From positions 4,353 to 68,352 of the forward strand of contig DATGWL010000159.1 in the NCBI GenBank assembly GCA_035299505.1: DNA of 64,000 bases, in the 5' to 3' direction. The translations under genes and the position numbers were made by a program. This DNA is from M3007 sp035299505. Lineage in GTDB: Bacteria > Bacteroidota > Bacteroidia > Chitinophagales > Saprospiraceae. Numbering within the stretch: the stretch's first letter is position 1; each line of letters opens with the position of its first letter. A model generated the notes under the pieces. That model ran no database searches, was not told where the DNA came from, and saw only the letters and a list, made by a program, of their open reading frames with translations. Shown in pieces: positions 51,601 through 59,640 of the stretch.

Positions 51601-52668
51601 TTATTGTTGTTTTTTAATCCATTCGTCCAGAAGCGCCTCTGCCTTTAAGGGCATTTTTTCCACATCTGCCGGCTCTTTCAGGGCTGCACGCAGGCTTTCA
51701 ACGTCTTTTAAGTACTGGCTGTTTGACTCTTTGAATCGCTCCACCGTTCTGAGTACGCGCTCTGTTTCCCACAAAAACCGTTCTGGGTAAAAATGGGAGG
51801 GATGAGAGCTACGCCTGATACTTTCCCGAAACAACAACGCCTGCTGGGCAATGCCGGTTTTAATGGCATCCGGAAACAAACTTTTGTCGTCTACATCATT
51901 GGAAGCCAGATAGTTAAATGCCTCCGGTGCATAGCCTGTGCCCAGGATACGCACGAGCTCTTCCTGCCAGTGCGGATGCGTTTTCACCTTGGCTACCGCC
52001 CGATTACGCACCTCTCTGTCCTGATTGGAATCTGTAAAGACCAAAATGAAAACCATATTTTTCTCCACCTCACACGAATCAATTTCATTCAGCATCCGCT
52101 GGTGATTTTTGTCCTGAAAAGCTATTTCATCCTGAATAACGGCCTGCCTGTTCTCACTGGCCAGTTTCATCCAGGCATAGACTGCCACCAGATTGATAAC
52201 AAGCCCCAACCAAAAACTAATCTTGAGGGGAATCTGATAGGTCAGGGGCGAAAAGCCCTGACGCAACGAGTCGTTCAGCAAAATCACACCTGAAAACAGC
52301 AACAAAAATGGAATCAACCAGGGTGCAAAACCTGAAAAGATCCGCACCAAGCCTGCTGCACTCCCGGGTTCTTCCCTGAAAAGGGTGGCCAATGCCGCAG
52401 CAACCACGGTGGACACTAACCCAAACAGCAACAGTAAATACCTGGCAGCTGTATTGGCGCTCAACCAGTCGAAGCCTCCCCGGCTGGCGATGATGAGGGA
52501 AACAAGGAGCAAAATGCCCAAAAAGGCCAGAAAAAACAGGATTACCCCCCAGCCAAAACCAGCAGCATAATCGCCGCCTCGCGATTGGTTGGGTGCCGTA
52601 AGCGCCGAAAAGAAAAAAACGAACAACAGGCCTCCCAGGGCCAGAAGAAGATTGCCTACAATGGTCAT
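51601..52668 (-). CDS. membrane protein with helical cytosolic domain, unknown function
   Basis: 355 residues. Five transmembrane helices occupy residues 1-170 (VGNLLLALGGLLFVFFFSAL; WGVILFFLAFLGILLLVSLII; YLLLLFGLVSTVVAAALATL; WLIPFLLLFSGVILL; ISFWLGLVINLVAVYAWM). A soluble helical region of about 180 residues follows (HQRMLNEIDSCEVEKNMVFI; NRAVAKVKTHPHWQEELVRIL; APEAFNYLASNDVDDKSLFP), whose spacing suggests HEAT-like helix pairs. Family not recognised. Confidence 0.6.
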   Translation of the reverse strand: MTIVGNLLLALGGLLFVFFFSALTAPNQSRGGDYAAGFGWGVILFFLAFLGILLLVSLIIASRGGFDWLSANTAARYLLLLFGLVSTVVAAALATLFREEPGSAAGLVRIFSGFAPWLIPFLLLFSGVILLNDSLRQGFSPLTYQIPLKISFWLGLVINLVAVYAWMKLASENRQAVIQDEIAFQDKNHQRMLNEIDSCEVEKNMVFILVFTDSNQDREVRNRAVAKVKTHPHWQEELVRILGTGYAPEAFNYLASNDVDDKSLFPDAIKTGIAQQALLFRESIRRSSHPSHFYPERFLWETERVLRTVERFKESNSQYLKDVESLRAALKEPADVEKMPLKAEALLDEWIKKQQ

Positions 52669-52731
52669 GATAATGGGTAATAGGTATTCAAGTACAAAAG
52701 TGCAGGTTTTATCCCAAATTCTGAGCGTCTC

Positions 52732-53709
52732 TTACTCTTCCAGAAAAAATTCAACTCGTCTGTTTTTTTCATTGGGAACATTCTTGGCTTCCAACACCAA
52801 CGGACGCGTATCGCCGTAGCCTATGGTGGTTATGCGCCTGGTATCAATCCCTTGCTGTACCAGGTAATCAGCCACACTTTGCGCCCTTTCCCTGGATAAA
52901 ATCAGGTTTTTTTCGGCATTCCCTACCCTATCTGTGTGGCCCTCAATCCGGAGCTTATACCTGGAATTGCGTTTCAAAAAACCGGCTAAACGGTTCAATT
53001 CAGGCTCGGATTCCGGGAGCAGAATACTTTTGCTTTTAACAAACAGCACATTTTTAGGCAGATACTTTTCCAGGGTGTCTTTGGATACCAGCGCAGGTTT
53101 GGGCTGACGGACTGGCTGAACCGGTGTTGCCGCCGGTTTAGGGTTGGGCTGCACTGGTTTGGGTTGAAGGCGGGAAGCTTGTGCAGGTGGCGGATTGGGC
53201 AACCGGATATGCGATGGATCGATCGGGTGGTCGTTGTATCCAAACATACCTTTAAACACCGGCGCCTCGCTGGGCAATTGCCAGAACAACTGTATTTCGC
53301 CTTCATTCAAGGCATTGAAATATTCCACCTCCATAACATACTCTTGCCCGGCATGCAGGTAAACCGATCCCATAAATGCTTCAGAATCGTGCAAATCCCA
53401 GGCATCTATCACCGTGCGCCCACCCAGCTTTACCCGAATACCATCGTCAACATGGGCCCGAAACAAGTATTCGCCACTTTCCGGCGCTTTCAAATTTCCT
53501 ATCCATCGAACGGAAAACACATGCGGGTTCATACCGGCCACTGGTGGCACATTGTTCCAAACGAAATTGATCCGCTCGTCAGTGCGGGTATGCATTTTTT
53601 GGTCAAAGTTTCTGCCGTTGAAATACTCGGCCTGAAAACCTTGTTGAGACAGTCCTAAAGCCGGAATCAGTCCCACAAGCATGAGGGAAAGGTTGTTTTT
53701 GATATTCAT
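52732..53709 (-). CDS. secreted PA14-OmpA peptidoglycan-binding protein
   Basis: 325 residues with signal peptide (MNIKNNLSLMLVGLIPALGL). A PA14 domain (about 22-155: GFQAEYFNGRNFDQK, APESGEYLFRAHVDDGIRVKLGG, YFNALNEGEIQLFW) leads through a Pro/Gln-rich linker (about 170-210) to an OmpA C-terminal domain (about 215-325: SKSILLPESEPELNRLAGFL; IEGHTDRVGNAEKNLILSRE; TTIGYGDTRPL; NRRVEF). PA14 often binds carbohydrates and OmpA_C binds peptidoglycan, so it probably bridges the wall and a glycan. It may head the downstream unknown cluster (64-base gap). Confidence 0.87.
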   Translation of the reverse strand: MNIKNNLSLMLVGLIPALGLSQQGFQAEYFNGRNFDQKMHTRTDERINFVWNNVPPVAGMNPHVFSVRWIGNLKAPESGEYLFRAHVDDGIRVKLGGRTVIDAWDLHDSEAFMGSVYLHAGQEYVMEVEYFNALNEGEIQLFWQLPSEAPVFKGMFGYNDHPIDPSHIRLPNPPPAQASRLQPKPVQPNPKPAATPVQPVRQPKPALVSKDTLEKYLPKNVLFVKSKSILLPESEPELNRLAGFLKRNSRYKLRIEGHTDRVGNAEKNLILSRERAQSVADYLVQQGIDTRRITTIGYGDTRPLVLEAKNVPNEKNRRVEFFLEE

Positions 53710-53861
53710 AGCTATTCATTGACACCATTTGAATGGCTCAAGGTTACAACGCGAAGAAAAGTTTGGATATTTTTCCAGTCCGAATGAATCGGATCAACAC
53801 ACTATTTGCGCCGACTAAATCTCCAACCCCAGGCCAAACTTTCCACTGCTGTAAATTGTTG

Positions 53862-53869
53862 TAATTTTG
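53862..53869 (+). promoter_or_regulatory. -7 box (TAATTTTG) of the U32 gene
   Basis: Exact TAnnTTTG match 22 bases before the start codon. An imperfect CTTTCC lies near the expected -33 position. Confidence 0.45.
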
Positions 53870-53891
53870 TGCCCGCTCATAAACGCAACGC

Positions 53892-55760
53892 ATGAGAAAA
53901 AAAATTGAGATCCTGGCTCCGGCGAAAAACCTCTATCAGGGTATGGCAGCCGTGAATGCAGGGGCAGACGCCGTGTACATGGGCGCACACATGTTCGGTG
54001 CGCGCACGAATGCCACTAACTCCATCGAAGACATAGCCGAAATGGTCCGGTATGCCCACCTGTTCAAAGCCAAGGTGCTGGTAACCGTCAATACTATTTT
54101 ATACGAAAATGAACTGGAGGCTTGTCGCCAACTGATCTGGGAATTGTATCAGGTGGGGGTTGATGCCATTATTGTGCAGGATATGGCGATCCTGGAAATG
54201 GATCTGCCTCCCATTGCCATTCACGCCAGTACACAAGCCAACAATCGCGATGCTGCCCACGTGAAGTTCCTGGCCGATGCTGGCATAAAACGAGTGGTAC
54301 TGGCCCGCGAGCTCAACCTCGATCAGATCAGGGAAATACACCAGGCAAGCGATGTTGAACTGGAGTTTTTCGTTACCGGCGCCTTGTGCGTTTCTTTCAG
54401 CGGCAACTGCTATATGAGCGTGGCCAATGGCGAACGCTCCGCCAATCGGGGCTCATGCGCCCAAAACTGTCGCCTGCCATACCGACTGATCGATGGCAAA
54501 GGAGAAACCCTGATTGAAAGTAGTCATTTGCTTTCTATCAAAGACCTCGACCTGAGCGATGAACTGCCCAATCTGATCAAGGCGGGTATTTGCTCCTTCA
54601 AAATTGAGGGCAGGTTGAAAGACATTGTTTATGTAAAGAACAATACCTCCTACCTGCGCAAACGACTGGATGCTTTCCTGGAGGCTCATGCCGACCAGTA
54701 TGAGAAAGCTTCCTCCGGACGCACCTTTTACAACTTTGAACCTGAGCTCGACCGGAGTTTTAACCGCGGATACACGGATTATTTTCTCAATCATCGCCGC
54801 GAAAAAATCGGCTCCTGGGAAAGTCCGAAATCCAAAGGCCAATACATCGGCAAGCTCCTGGAAATTAAGGCCAACGGCTACCGGATTGAAAACTATGAGT
54901 TGCTTAATAACGGCGACGGACTTTACTTCATCAATCAGGATGGCATAGCGGATGGGGCTTTGGTTAATATCATTGTGAACGATCTGGTGGTGCCCAATGA
55001 AATGAAAGCCCTGGCTGTGGGCACAGAAATTTACCGCAACCTCGATGCCGAATTCACCCGGATGATTGAAAACGAGAACAGCGCCGTTCGGAAAATCGGG
55101 GTTACCATGCAGTTTTCAGAAACGGATAACGGGTTTAGTTTGCAGGTAACAGATGAAGACGGGCATACCGTTACCGTGCAGCAGGAAATGGCCAAAGAAC
55201 CGGCCAAAAATGCCGAAGGTTTGATTGATAACATCAAAAAGAACCTGGCCAAAACCGGCAACACCCCTTTCATGGCTGATGAGGTGCATGTTGAATTCAG
55301 TCAAGACTGGTTCCTGCCCAATTCCAGGGTGAACGAGATTCGGCGAGCAGCCTTGGAGCAATTGGCTGAAGTACGGGTAAAAGAATACCAAAGGGAGGAA
55401 ATCCCGCTGGTGAAAACCGAGCATCCGTACCCGGTGAAATCGCTGGATTATACGTTCAATGTTTCCAATTCCATGGCACGGACTTTTTACCACCGGCATG
55501 GGGTAACCGACATTGAAAAAGCCTTTGAATTGCAGTGGGATCCTGGAAAATCGCGTGTAATGGTAACCAAATACTGCGTTAAGTACGAACTGGGCAAATG
55601 TCCGCGTTACCAGCGTGAAACCATGGGTACGAAGGTGGCCGAGCCGTTAACGCTCAAGCATGGCGAAGTAGAATACAAACTCAAATTCAACTGCAAACCC
55701 TGCGAGATGGAGATATGGGAGAAGGATGCGGAGTTTGTGATTGAGGAGGACGAGGATTAG
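53892..55760 (+). CDS. U32-family protein (TrhP/RlhA-like RNA hydroxylation factor)
   Basis: 622 residues. The opening RKKIEILAPAKNLYQGMAAV is the U32 start; family motifs are GADAVYMGAHMFGARTNATN, PIAIHASTQANNRDAAHVKF and the signature E-F-F-x-x-G-A-L-C-V-S-F-S-G-N-C. Four cysteines in ALC...GNC...GSCAQNC match the cluster-type Cys set of TrhP/RlhA proteins, which hydroxylate tRNA or 23S rNA bases rather than act as proteases. The C-terminal extension carries another set (YCVKYELGKC ... KFNCKPCE). The long form is typical of Bacteroidota. Confidence 0.88.
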   Translation: MRKKIEILAPAKNLYQGMAAVNAGADAVYMGAHMFGARTNATNSIEDIAEMVRYAHLFKAKVLVTVNTILYENELEACRQLIWELYQVGVDAIIVQDMAILEMDLPPIAIHASTQANNRDAAHVKFLADAGIKRVVLARELNLDQIREIHQASDVELEFFVTGALCVSFSGNCYMSVANGERSANRGSCAQNCRLPYRLIDGKGETLIESSHLLSIKDLDLSDELPNLIKAGICSFKIEGRLKDIVYVKNNTSYLRKRLDAFLEAHADQYEKASSGRTFYNFEPELDRSFNRGYTDYFLNHRREKIGSWESPKSKGQYIGKLLEIKANGYRIENYELLNNGDGLYFINQDGIADGALVNIIVNDLVVPNEMKALAVGTEIYRNLDAEFTRMIENENSAVRKIGVTMQFSETDNGFSLQVTDEDGHTVTVQQEMAKEPAKNAEGLIDNIKKNLAKTGNTPFMADEVHVEFSQDWFLPNSRVNEIRRAALEQLAEVRVKEYQREEIPLVKTEHPYPVKSLDYTFNVSNSMARTFYHRHGVTDIEKAFELQWDPGKSRVMVTKYCVKYELGKCPRYQRETMGTKVAEPLTLKHGEVEYKLKFNCKPCEMEIWEKDAEFVIEEDED

Positions 55761-55793
55761 AGAGTCAGAGAGGTTTAACCTCTCCGACTCTCT
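55759..55793. terminator. hairpin between convergent U32 and thioredoxin-like genes
   Basis: AGAGAGTC-GAGAGGTT pairs with AACCTCTC-GACTCTCT (one mismatch), beginning within the U32 stop codon. There is no strong T-run, so it may act as an mRNA 3'-end hairpin for both genes. Confidence 0.6.
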
Positions 55794-55804
55794 ATGGTAA
55801 CAAC

Positions 55805-56317
55805 CTACTTCTTCCCATTTGCCAACACCAGATTGGCATCATTGAGGAACTTAACCTCTTCTTTTCCTGCTTCAGCGCCGGTGGGATAACCCAGCGAACC
55901 CAATGCATTCAGGTTGAGGTTTTTGGTGTCTTTTTCTTCTGTTACATAAAAGATCCAGATGGTTGGATAGCCCTGGATTTTAAATGCCTGGGCCAGTGCC
56001 TGATTTTGCTGGGCAAGCTCGGGAGGCAGTTGTTTGCGGCGAGGAAAGTCGAGTTCGAGGAGAATCACATTTTTTTTAGCCCAGGATACAAAGGCTTCTT
56101 TGGCAAATACATCTGCCTGCAATTTCTTGCACCAGCCACACCAATCGCTTCCTGTAAAAAATCCAAAAATAGGCTTTTTAGAAGCCTCAGAGGCCTCCAT
56201 GGCCTTTGATATGTCGGTAAACCATTGCAGATCATCTGAATGGTTGGTGGAAGTCTGCGCTGTGCCTGAAAACTGGACCCCTGCCAGAAACAGGGTGAGA
56301 AAAGCAAATAATTTCAT
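55805..56317 (-). CDS. periplasmic thioredoxin-like protein
   Basis: 170 residues with signal peptide (MKLFAFLTLFLAGVQFSGTA). Thioredoxin_7-type fold: WFTDISKAMEASEASKKPIF, the active site CGWC (FTGSDWCGWCKKLQADVF) and the cis-Pro strand IQGYPTIWIFYV. It probably reduces or isomerises disulfides in the periplasm. The gene is 66 bases downstream of the S41 protease gene, possibly one transcript. Confidence 0.87.
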   Translation of the reverse strand: MKLFAFLTLFLAGVQFSGTAQTSTNHSDDLQWFTDISKAMEASEASKKPIFGFFTGSDWCGWCKKLQADVFAKEAFVSWAKKNVILLELDFPRRKQLPPELAQQNQALAQAFKIQGYPTIWIFYVTEEKDTKNLNLNALGSLGYPTGAEAGKEEVKFLNDANLVLANGKK

Positions 56318-56383
56318 GGAACTTTTATTTATGCGGCAAAGTTATGGGGTTTCCACACGCGGCGCCCAAAAATCTTGTGCACC

Positions 56384-57814
56384 TTACTGTTTCAACAGGC
56401 GCATGGTTTGCTCCAGCCAGTCGGAGTGGTTATCCAGGCGGTAATCCGGGGCTATGCCCACCACTTCATATTTACGTTGGTGGCGGTAGCGGGTCATGGT
56501 GCAGCCTAGGTTGAATGCAAAACAGGGTGTTTCAACCCCGCCAATTTCCCCATACCCAACGTAACCGCCGGAATTCTCGCCCACCAGGATGGTCTTCTTA
56601 CTCTCTTTGGCCCAGAATAGCAGCGATTCGCAGGAGCTGGCGCATTTGTTGTTCACGATGATGGCCACTTTAGACGGCCATTTGAGTACCGAATCTAGCT
56701 TAACCATTCCGCCATCACTGCGGCGCATGTAGGATTGTTCCGGTTGTTTTTTCATGCGGTTAATTTCCTGGCGCATCCCGTCCAATGAAGCCTGGTCAAA
56801 ATTGAGGGTGTCTTTGCTCATAAAACTGTACCATTCCTCAAACACCTTGATGTTGTCTTTGGTCACATACACATCTACCACATCACTCTTGAAAGGACCG
56901 GTGTATATGTATTCGAGTAATTGCCGGGCATTACCGTCGTTTCCGCCGCCGTTGTTGCGTACATCTATGATCAGATACGGTTTAGCGCGCACCTGTGCAT
57001 CGTGGTGCGCGTAAAAAGTATCCAGCATAGCCGTACTGTGCCCCGAAAAAGTTGGAATGCGCATGTAGTTGGTTTCGGCATCCAGGGCTCTGAATTCTAC
57101 ATTATTGGATGGATTCAGGTTATAATCATGTCGTTCCTTCAAGCTGGTTTTGAACCAGTTATCGCCCAGGCGTCCATCCTGTAATACCATGGAATGGTAA
57201 TACTGAAGCGAATGGTTTCTCATATACATGAAAGCTTCAAAAACGCCTGGCATGCCTGCTTTGTGCCTGAGTTCCAATTTCACCTGTCCTGGTTCCCAAA
57301 GCGGGGTTTTGGATTCCAGGATCACGCCCACATAATCACGCAGCCCTTTTTTGTTGGCTACAATCAGTATGGTGTAGACAGAGTCTTTGGTTTGATAAAT
57401 CCCCTCAATATCGTTAAGCGGCCGGTTTTGGTATTGGCGTGAATTCAGCTCAATACGTTCCCTTTTGGCAAATACCGTAGTCTGTTTAAATGCCTGCACA
57501 GCAGCCGGATCTTTATCGTTGACAGCCTCGCTTTCCATGCTGATATGGGAGTGATTATCTTTAAAAAACTCCACGTAATAGGTAAGTAACTTGAAGCAAT
57601 CTGTGGTTTCAACAGCATTTTGGGCCAATAGGCGGAGTTCCGCCTTCAAGGTTTCGTAGGATTTGCGGGTTTCTTTCGTAACATTGTCTTTGAACCCGGG
57701 CAGGTTCTGTTCGTAGTAACGCACCACAAAGTCCAGCTCATCCGTACAAGAGCAGGATTGAGCAGGAAGGTATTGGGCAAGCAAAACCAGGAGGAAGGGA
57801 ATCAGGTATTTCAT
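56384..57814 (-). CDS. secreted S41-family (tail-specific) serine protease
   Basis: 476 residues with signal peptide (MKYLIPFLLVLLAQYLPAQS). An N-terminal helical region with CSCTDELDFVVRYYEQNLPG leads into the S41 core: YLIIDVRNNGGGNDGNARQL and the catalytic Ser region VAIIVNNKCASSCESLLFWA (Ser in SSCES), with a Lys about 25 residues later (ESKKTILVGENSGGYV). A PDZ domain is not obvious. It probably cleaves C-termini or degrades periplasmic peptides. An inverted repeat lies 12 bases upstream of the start. Confidence 0.85.
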   Translation of the reverse strand: MKYLIPFLLVLLAQYLPAQSCSCTDELDFVVRYYEQNLPGFKDNVTKETRKSYETLKAELRLLAQNAVETTDCFKLLTYYVEFFKDNHSHISMESEAVNDKDPAAVQAFKQTTVFAKRERIELNSRQYQNRPLNDIEGIYQTKDSVYTILIVANKKGLRDYVGVILESKTPLWEPGQVKLELRHKAGMPGVFEAFMYMRNHSLQYYHSMVLQDGRLGDNWFKTSLKERHDYNLNPSNNVEFRALDAETNYMRIPTFSGHSTAMLDTFYAHHDAQVRAKPYLIIDVRNNGGGNDGNARQLLEYIYTGPFKSDVVDVYVTKDNIKVFEEWYSFMSKDTLNFDQASLDGMRQEINRMKKQPEQSYMRRSDGGMVKLDSVLKWPSKVAIIVNNKCASSCESLLFWAKESKKTILVGENSGGYVGYGEIGGVETPCFAFNLGCTMTRYRHQRKYEVVGIAPDYRLDNHSDWLEQTMRLLKQ

Positions 57815-57825
57815 GAAATTGGTTT

Positions 57826-57879
57826 AGCGTGTGTCTGAAAAACATTGCCGGAGTCAACAATGTTTTTCAGACACACGCT
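57826..57879. repeat. 22-bp perfect inverted repeat related to the element at 63864
   Basis: Arms 57826-57847 and 57858-57879 (AGCGTGTGTCTGAAAAACAT and complement) around a 10-base loop. The motif GTGTGTCTGAAAAACATT recurs at 63867. The similarity continues past the motif (GCCGGAGTCAACAATG against CACCGGGCTGAAAATG), so both may be ends of one element type. Confidence 0.8.
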
Positions 57880-57976
57880 TGGGTATAGATCAATATAGGT
57901 GCATACAGGTTGCAGTAATGAGCAATTTTCTTGCAGAAATCTATTTGCACCTTAAAAAAATAAATAATGGCAACTT

Positions 57977-57993
57977 TGCGTAAAATTTACGCA
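57977..57993 (+). promoter_or_regulatory. probable NrtR operator 1
   Basis: A perfect 8+1+8 palindrome TGCGTAAAATTTACGCA, 10 bases before the nrtR start. It overlaps a CAACTTTG promoter-like box (57971-57978) with a TTTG at 57944. Two further GCGTA...TACGC palindromes follow at 58683 and 58736, which supports autoregulation. Confidence 0.7.
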
Positions 57994-58003
57994 TTCTAAG
58001 AGC

Positions 58004-58693
58004 ATGGAGGAACAAAATATAAAAGTAGCGGTAGACGCCATTGTGTTCGGATATAATCATAATCAGCTACACGTGTTGCTGGTACGGCAGAAGTATGGCC
58101 CCATGCAAGGTCGCTGGGTATTGGTGGGCGGTTTTTTGCAAAACGGGGAATCATTACAATCTGCCATGGAGCGAGAATTACAGGAAGAAACAGGGCTCTC
58201 TATCAAGTATTTGGAACAATTGTATACATTCGGCGATGATGTGCACCGCGACCCGCGTGCGCAGGTAATTTCTGTTGCCTACTTTGCACTGGTAAATAAT
58301 ACTGATCTGATACCACGTGCCGATACTGATGCCGAAGAAGCGCTTTGGTTCCCCATGAACCAATTACCACAACTTGGATACGACCATGACCAAATCCTGC
58401 AAATGGCACTCAAGCGACTTCAAGCCAAACTAACCTACCAACCAATTGGTTTCGATTTGCTTCCGGAACTGTTTCTGTTTTCAGACCTTGAAAATTTGTA
58501 CTGCAGCATATTAGGCCGGGAAATTGATCGCCGAAACTTCCGAAAGAAAGTCCTCAGTTTCGGGTTTGTTGAAGAAACAGAGCTGATTGCACAAAAAGGC
58601 GCTGGCCGACCGGCAAAATATTTTCGATTTAACAAACTGAAATACAATCAGTTAGAAAAAGAAGGCATGGCCTTTGAAATACAATTTGCGTAA
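58004..58693 (+). CDS. nrtR: NrtR-type Nudix transcription regulator of NAD metabolism
   Basis: 229 residues. The N-terminal Nudix domain (about 1-145) has an intact Nudix box from Gly43 to Leu65 (G-x5-E49-x7-R57-E-x-x-E61-E62-x-G64), which many NrtR proteins lack. A C-terminal winged-helix domain follows (about 150-229, ending GAGRPAKYFRFNKLKYNQ). NrtR represses NAD salvage genes and is released by ADP-ribose; here an intact box suggests it could also hydrolyse ADP-ribose. The stop codon overlaps a second operator-like palindrome. The downstream Prs-like and NadV genes fit the regulon. Confidence 0.9.
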   Translation: MEEQNIKVAVDAIVFGYNHNQLHVLLVRQKYGPMQGRWVLVGGFLQNGESLQSAMERELQEETGLSIKYLEQLYTFGDDVHRDPRAQVISVAYFALVNNTDLIPRADTDAEEALWFPMNQLPQLGYDHDQILQMALKRLQAKLTYQPIGFDLLPELFLFSDLENLYCSILGREIDRRNFRKKVLSFGFVEETELIAQKGAGRPAKYFRFNKLKYNQLEKEGMAFEIQFA

Positions 58694-58707
58694 ATAATAC
58701 GCAAATT
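58683..58707 (+). promoter_or_regulatory. probable NrtR operator 2
   Basis: Perfect palindrome AATTTGCGTA-N5-TACGCAAATT spanning the nrtR stop codon (TAA at 58691-58693). It shares the GCGTA/TACGC half-sites with operators 1 and 3. Confidence 0.7.
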
Positions 58708-58735
58708 ATTTGCAAGTACGGATTGTACGCTCATA

Positions 58736-58760
58736 CATTTGCGTAAAAAATACGCAAATG
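58736..58760 (+). promoter_or_regulatory. probable NrtR operator 3
   Basis: Perfect 25-bp palindrome CATTTGCGTA-N5-TACGCAAATG, whose right arm ends on the ATG of the Prs-like gene. A bound repressor would block its transcription or translation start. Confidence 0.75.
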
Positions 58761-59597
58761 GTGTCTCATACGCTTTCCCTGGATCCAACATTCCAACCTT
58801 TTACCGAGGGAAAATCTTTGTCATTTGAAACATTTACCTTTTCTGGCGGGGAGCCCCATATCAGAATTAACCCTGATTTTGATCCGGATGCTGGTGTTCG
58901 CATTGCACACCGGATCAATTCCTTCTACGACCTTGGCCTGCTTTGCCTGGCCGTAGATGCTTTGCGTCGACTGGGTGTCAGGCATATAGAATCATTTATA
59001 CCGTATTTCCCGGCGGCGCGGCAGGACCGGGTTATGAGTGCAGGAGAGCCCCTTTCGGTAAAGGTTTATGCCGACATTATTAACGCATTATTGCTGCAAA
59101 AAGTAACCATTTTCGATCCGCATTCGGATGTTACACCTGCGTTATTGCATCATTGTCAGGTGATGAATAACCATGCGTTTATTGCCCAGGCGCTTAGTGA
59201 TTTGAGTCCGAATACCTTGCTGGTATCTCCAGACGCAGGAGCCTTAAAAAAAATCTATTATCTGGCAAAGGCGCTTGGAGGCCGCCAGGTAATTGAGTGC
59301 AGCAAAAACAGGGAAATCCAAACTGGTCAATTGCATGATTTTAAGGTATATGCAGATGACTTACAAGGCCAACCCGGTCTGCTGGTTGATGACATTTGCG
59401 ATGGCGGGAGAACATTTTTAGGACTTGCAGCAGCCTTGAAGGCAAAAAATGCGGGTCCATTGTATCTGGCTGTAAGCCATGGCATTTTCAGCAATGGCTT
59501 TGAGGCGCTGAATGGTTCTTTTGAACGCATTTTCACCACCAACTCCATTCAATCCATTTCCCAACCATCCATCACACAAATAGGCATTTTGTTATAA
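58758..59597 (+). CDS. Prs-like (phosphoribosyl pyrophosphate synthetase family) enzyme
   Basis: 279 residues from MVSHTLSLDPTFQPF; an upstream ATG would translate the operator. Family elements are FIPYFPAARQDRVMSAGEP (ATP/R5P region), VTIFDPHSDVTPALLHHC, LLVSPDAGALKKIY, and a PRPP-type loop LLVDDICDGGRTFLGLAAAL. The loop is DDICDGGRT rather than DDIIDTAGT, and the protein is shorter than housekeeping Prs (about 310). It could be a salvage Prs feeding NadV with PRPP, or a relative of phage enzymes that pyrophosphorylate ADP-ribose. The next gene is NadV, after 43 bases. Confidence 0.85.
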   Translation: MVSHTLSLDPTFQPFTEGKSLSFETFTFSGGEPHIRINPDFDPDAGVRIAHRINSFYDLGLLCLAVDALRRLGVRHIESFIPYFPAARQDRVMSAGEPLSVKVYADIINALLLQKVTIFDPHSDVTPALLHHCQVMNNHAFIAQALSDLSPNTLLVSPDAGALKKIYYLAKALGGRQVIECSKNREIQTGQLHDFKVYADDLQGQPGLLVDDICDGGRTFLGLAAALKAKNAGPLYLAVSHGIFSNGFEALNGSFERIFTTNSIQSISQPSITQIGILL

Positions 59598-59640
59598 AAA
59601 TGCCTGCTACTTCTTTTTCATCCACCTATTTCACCGTAAC

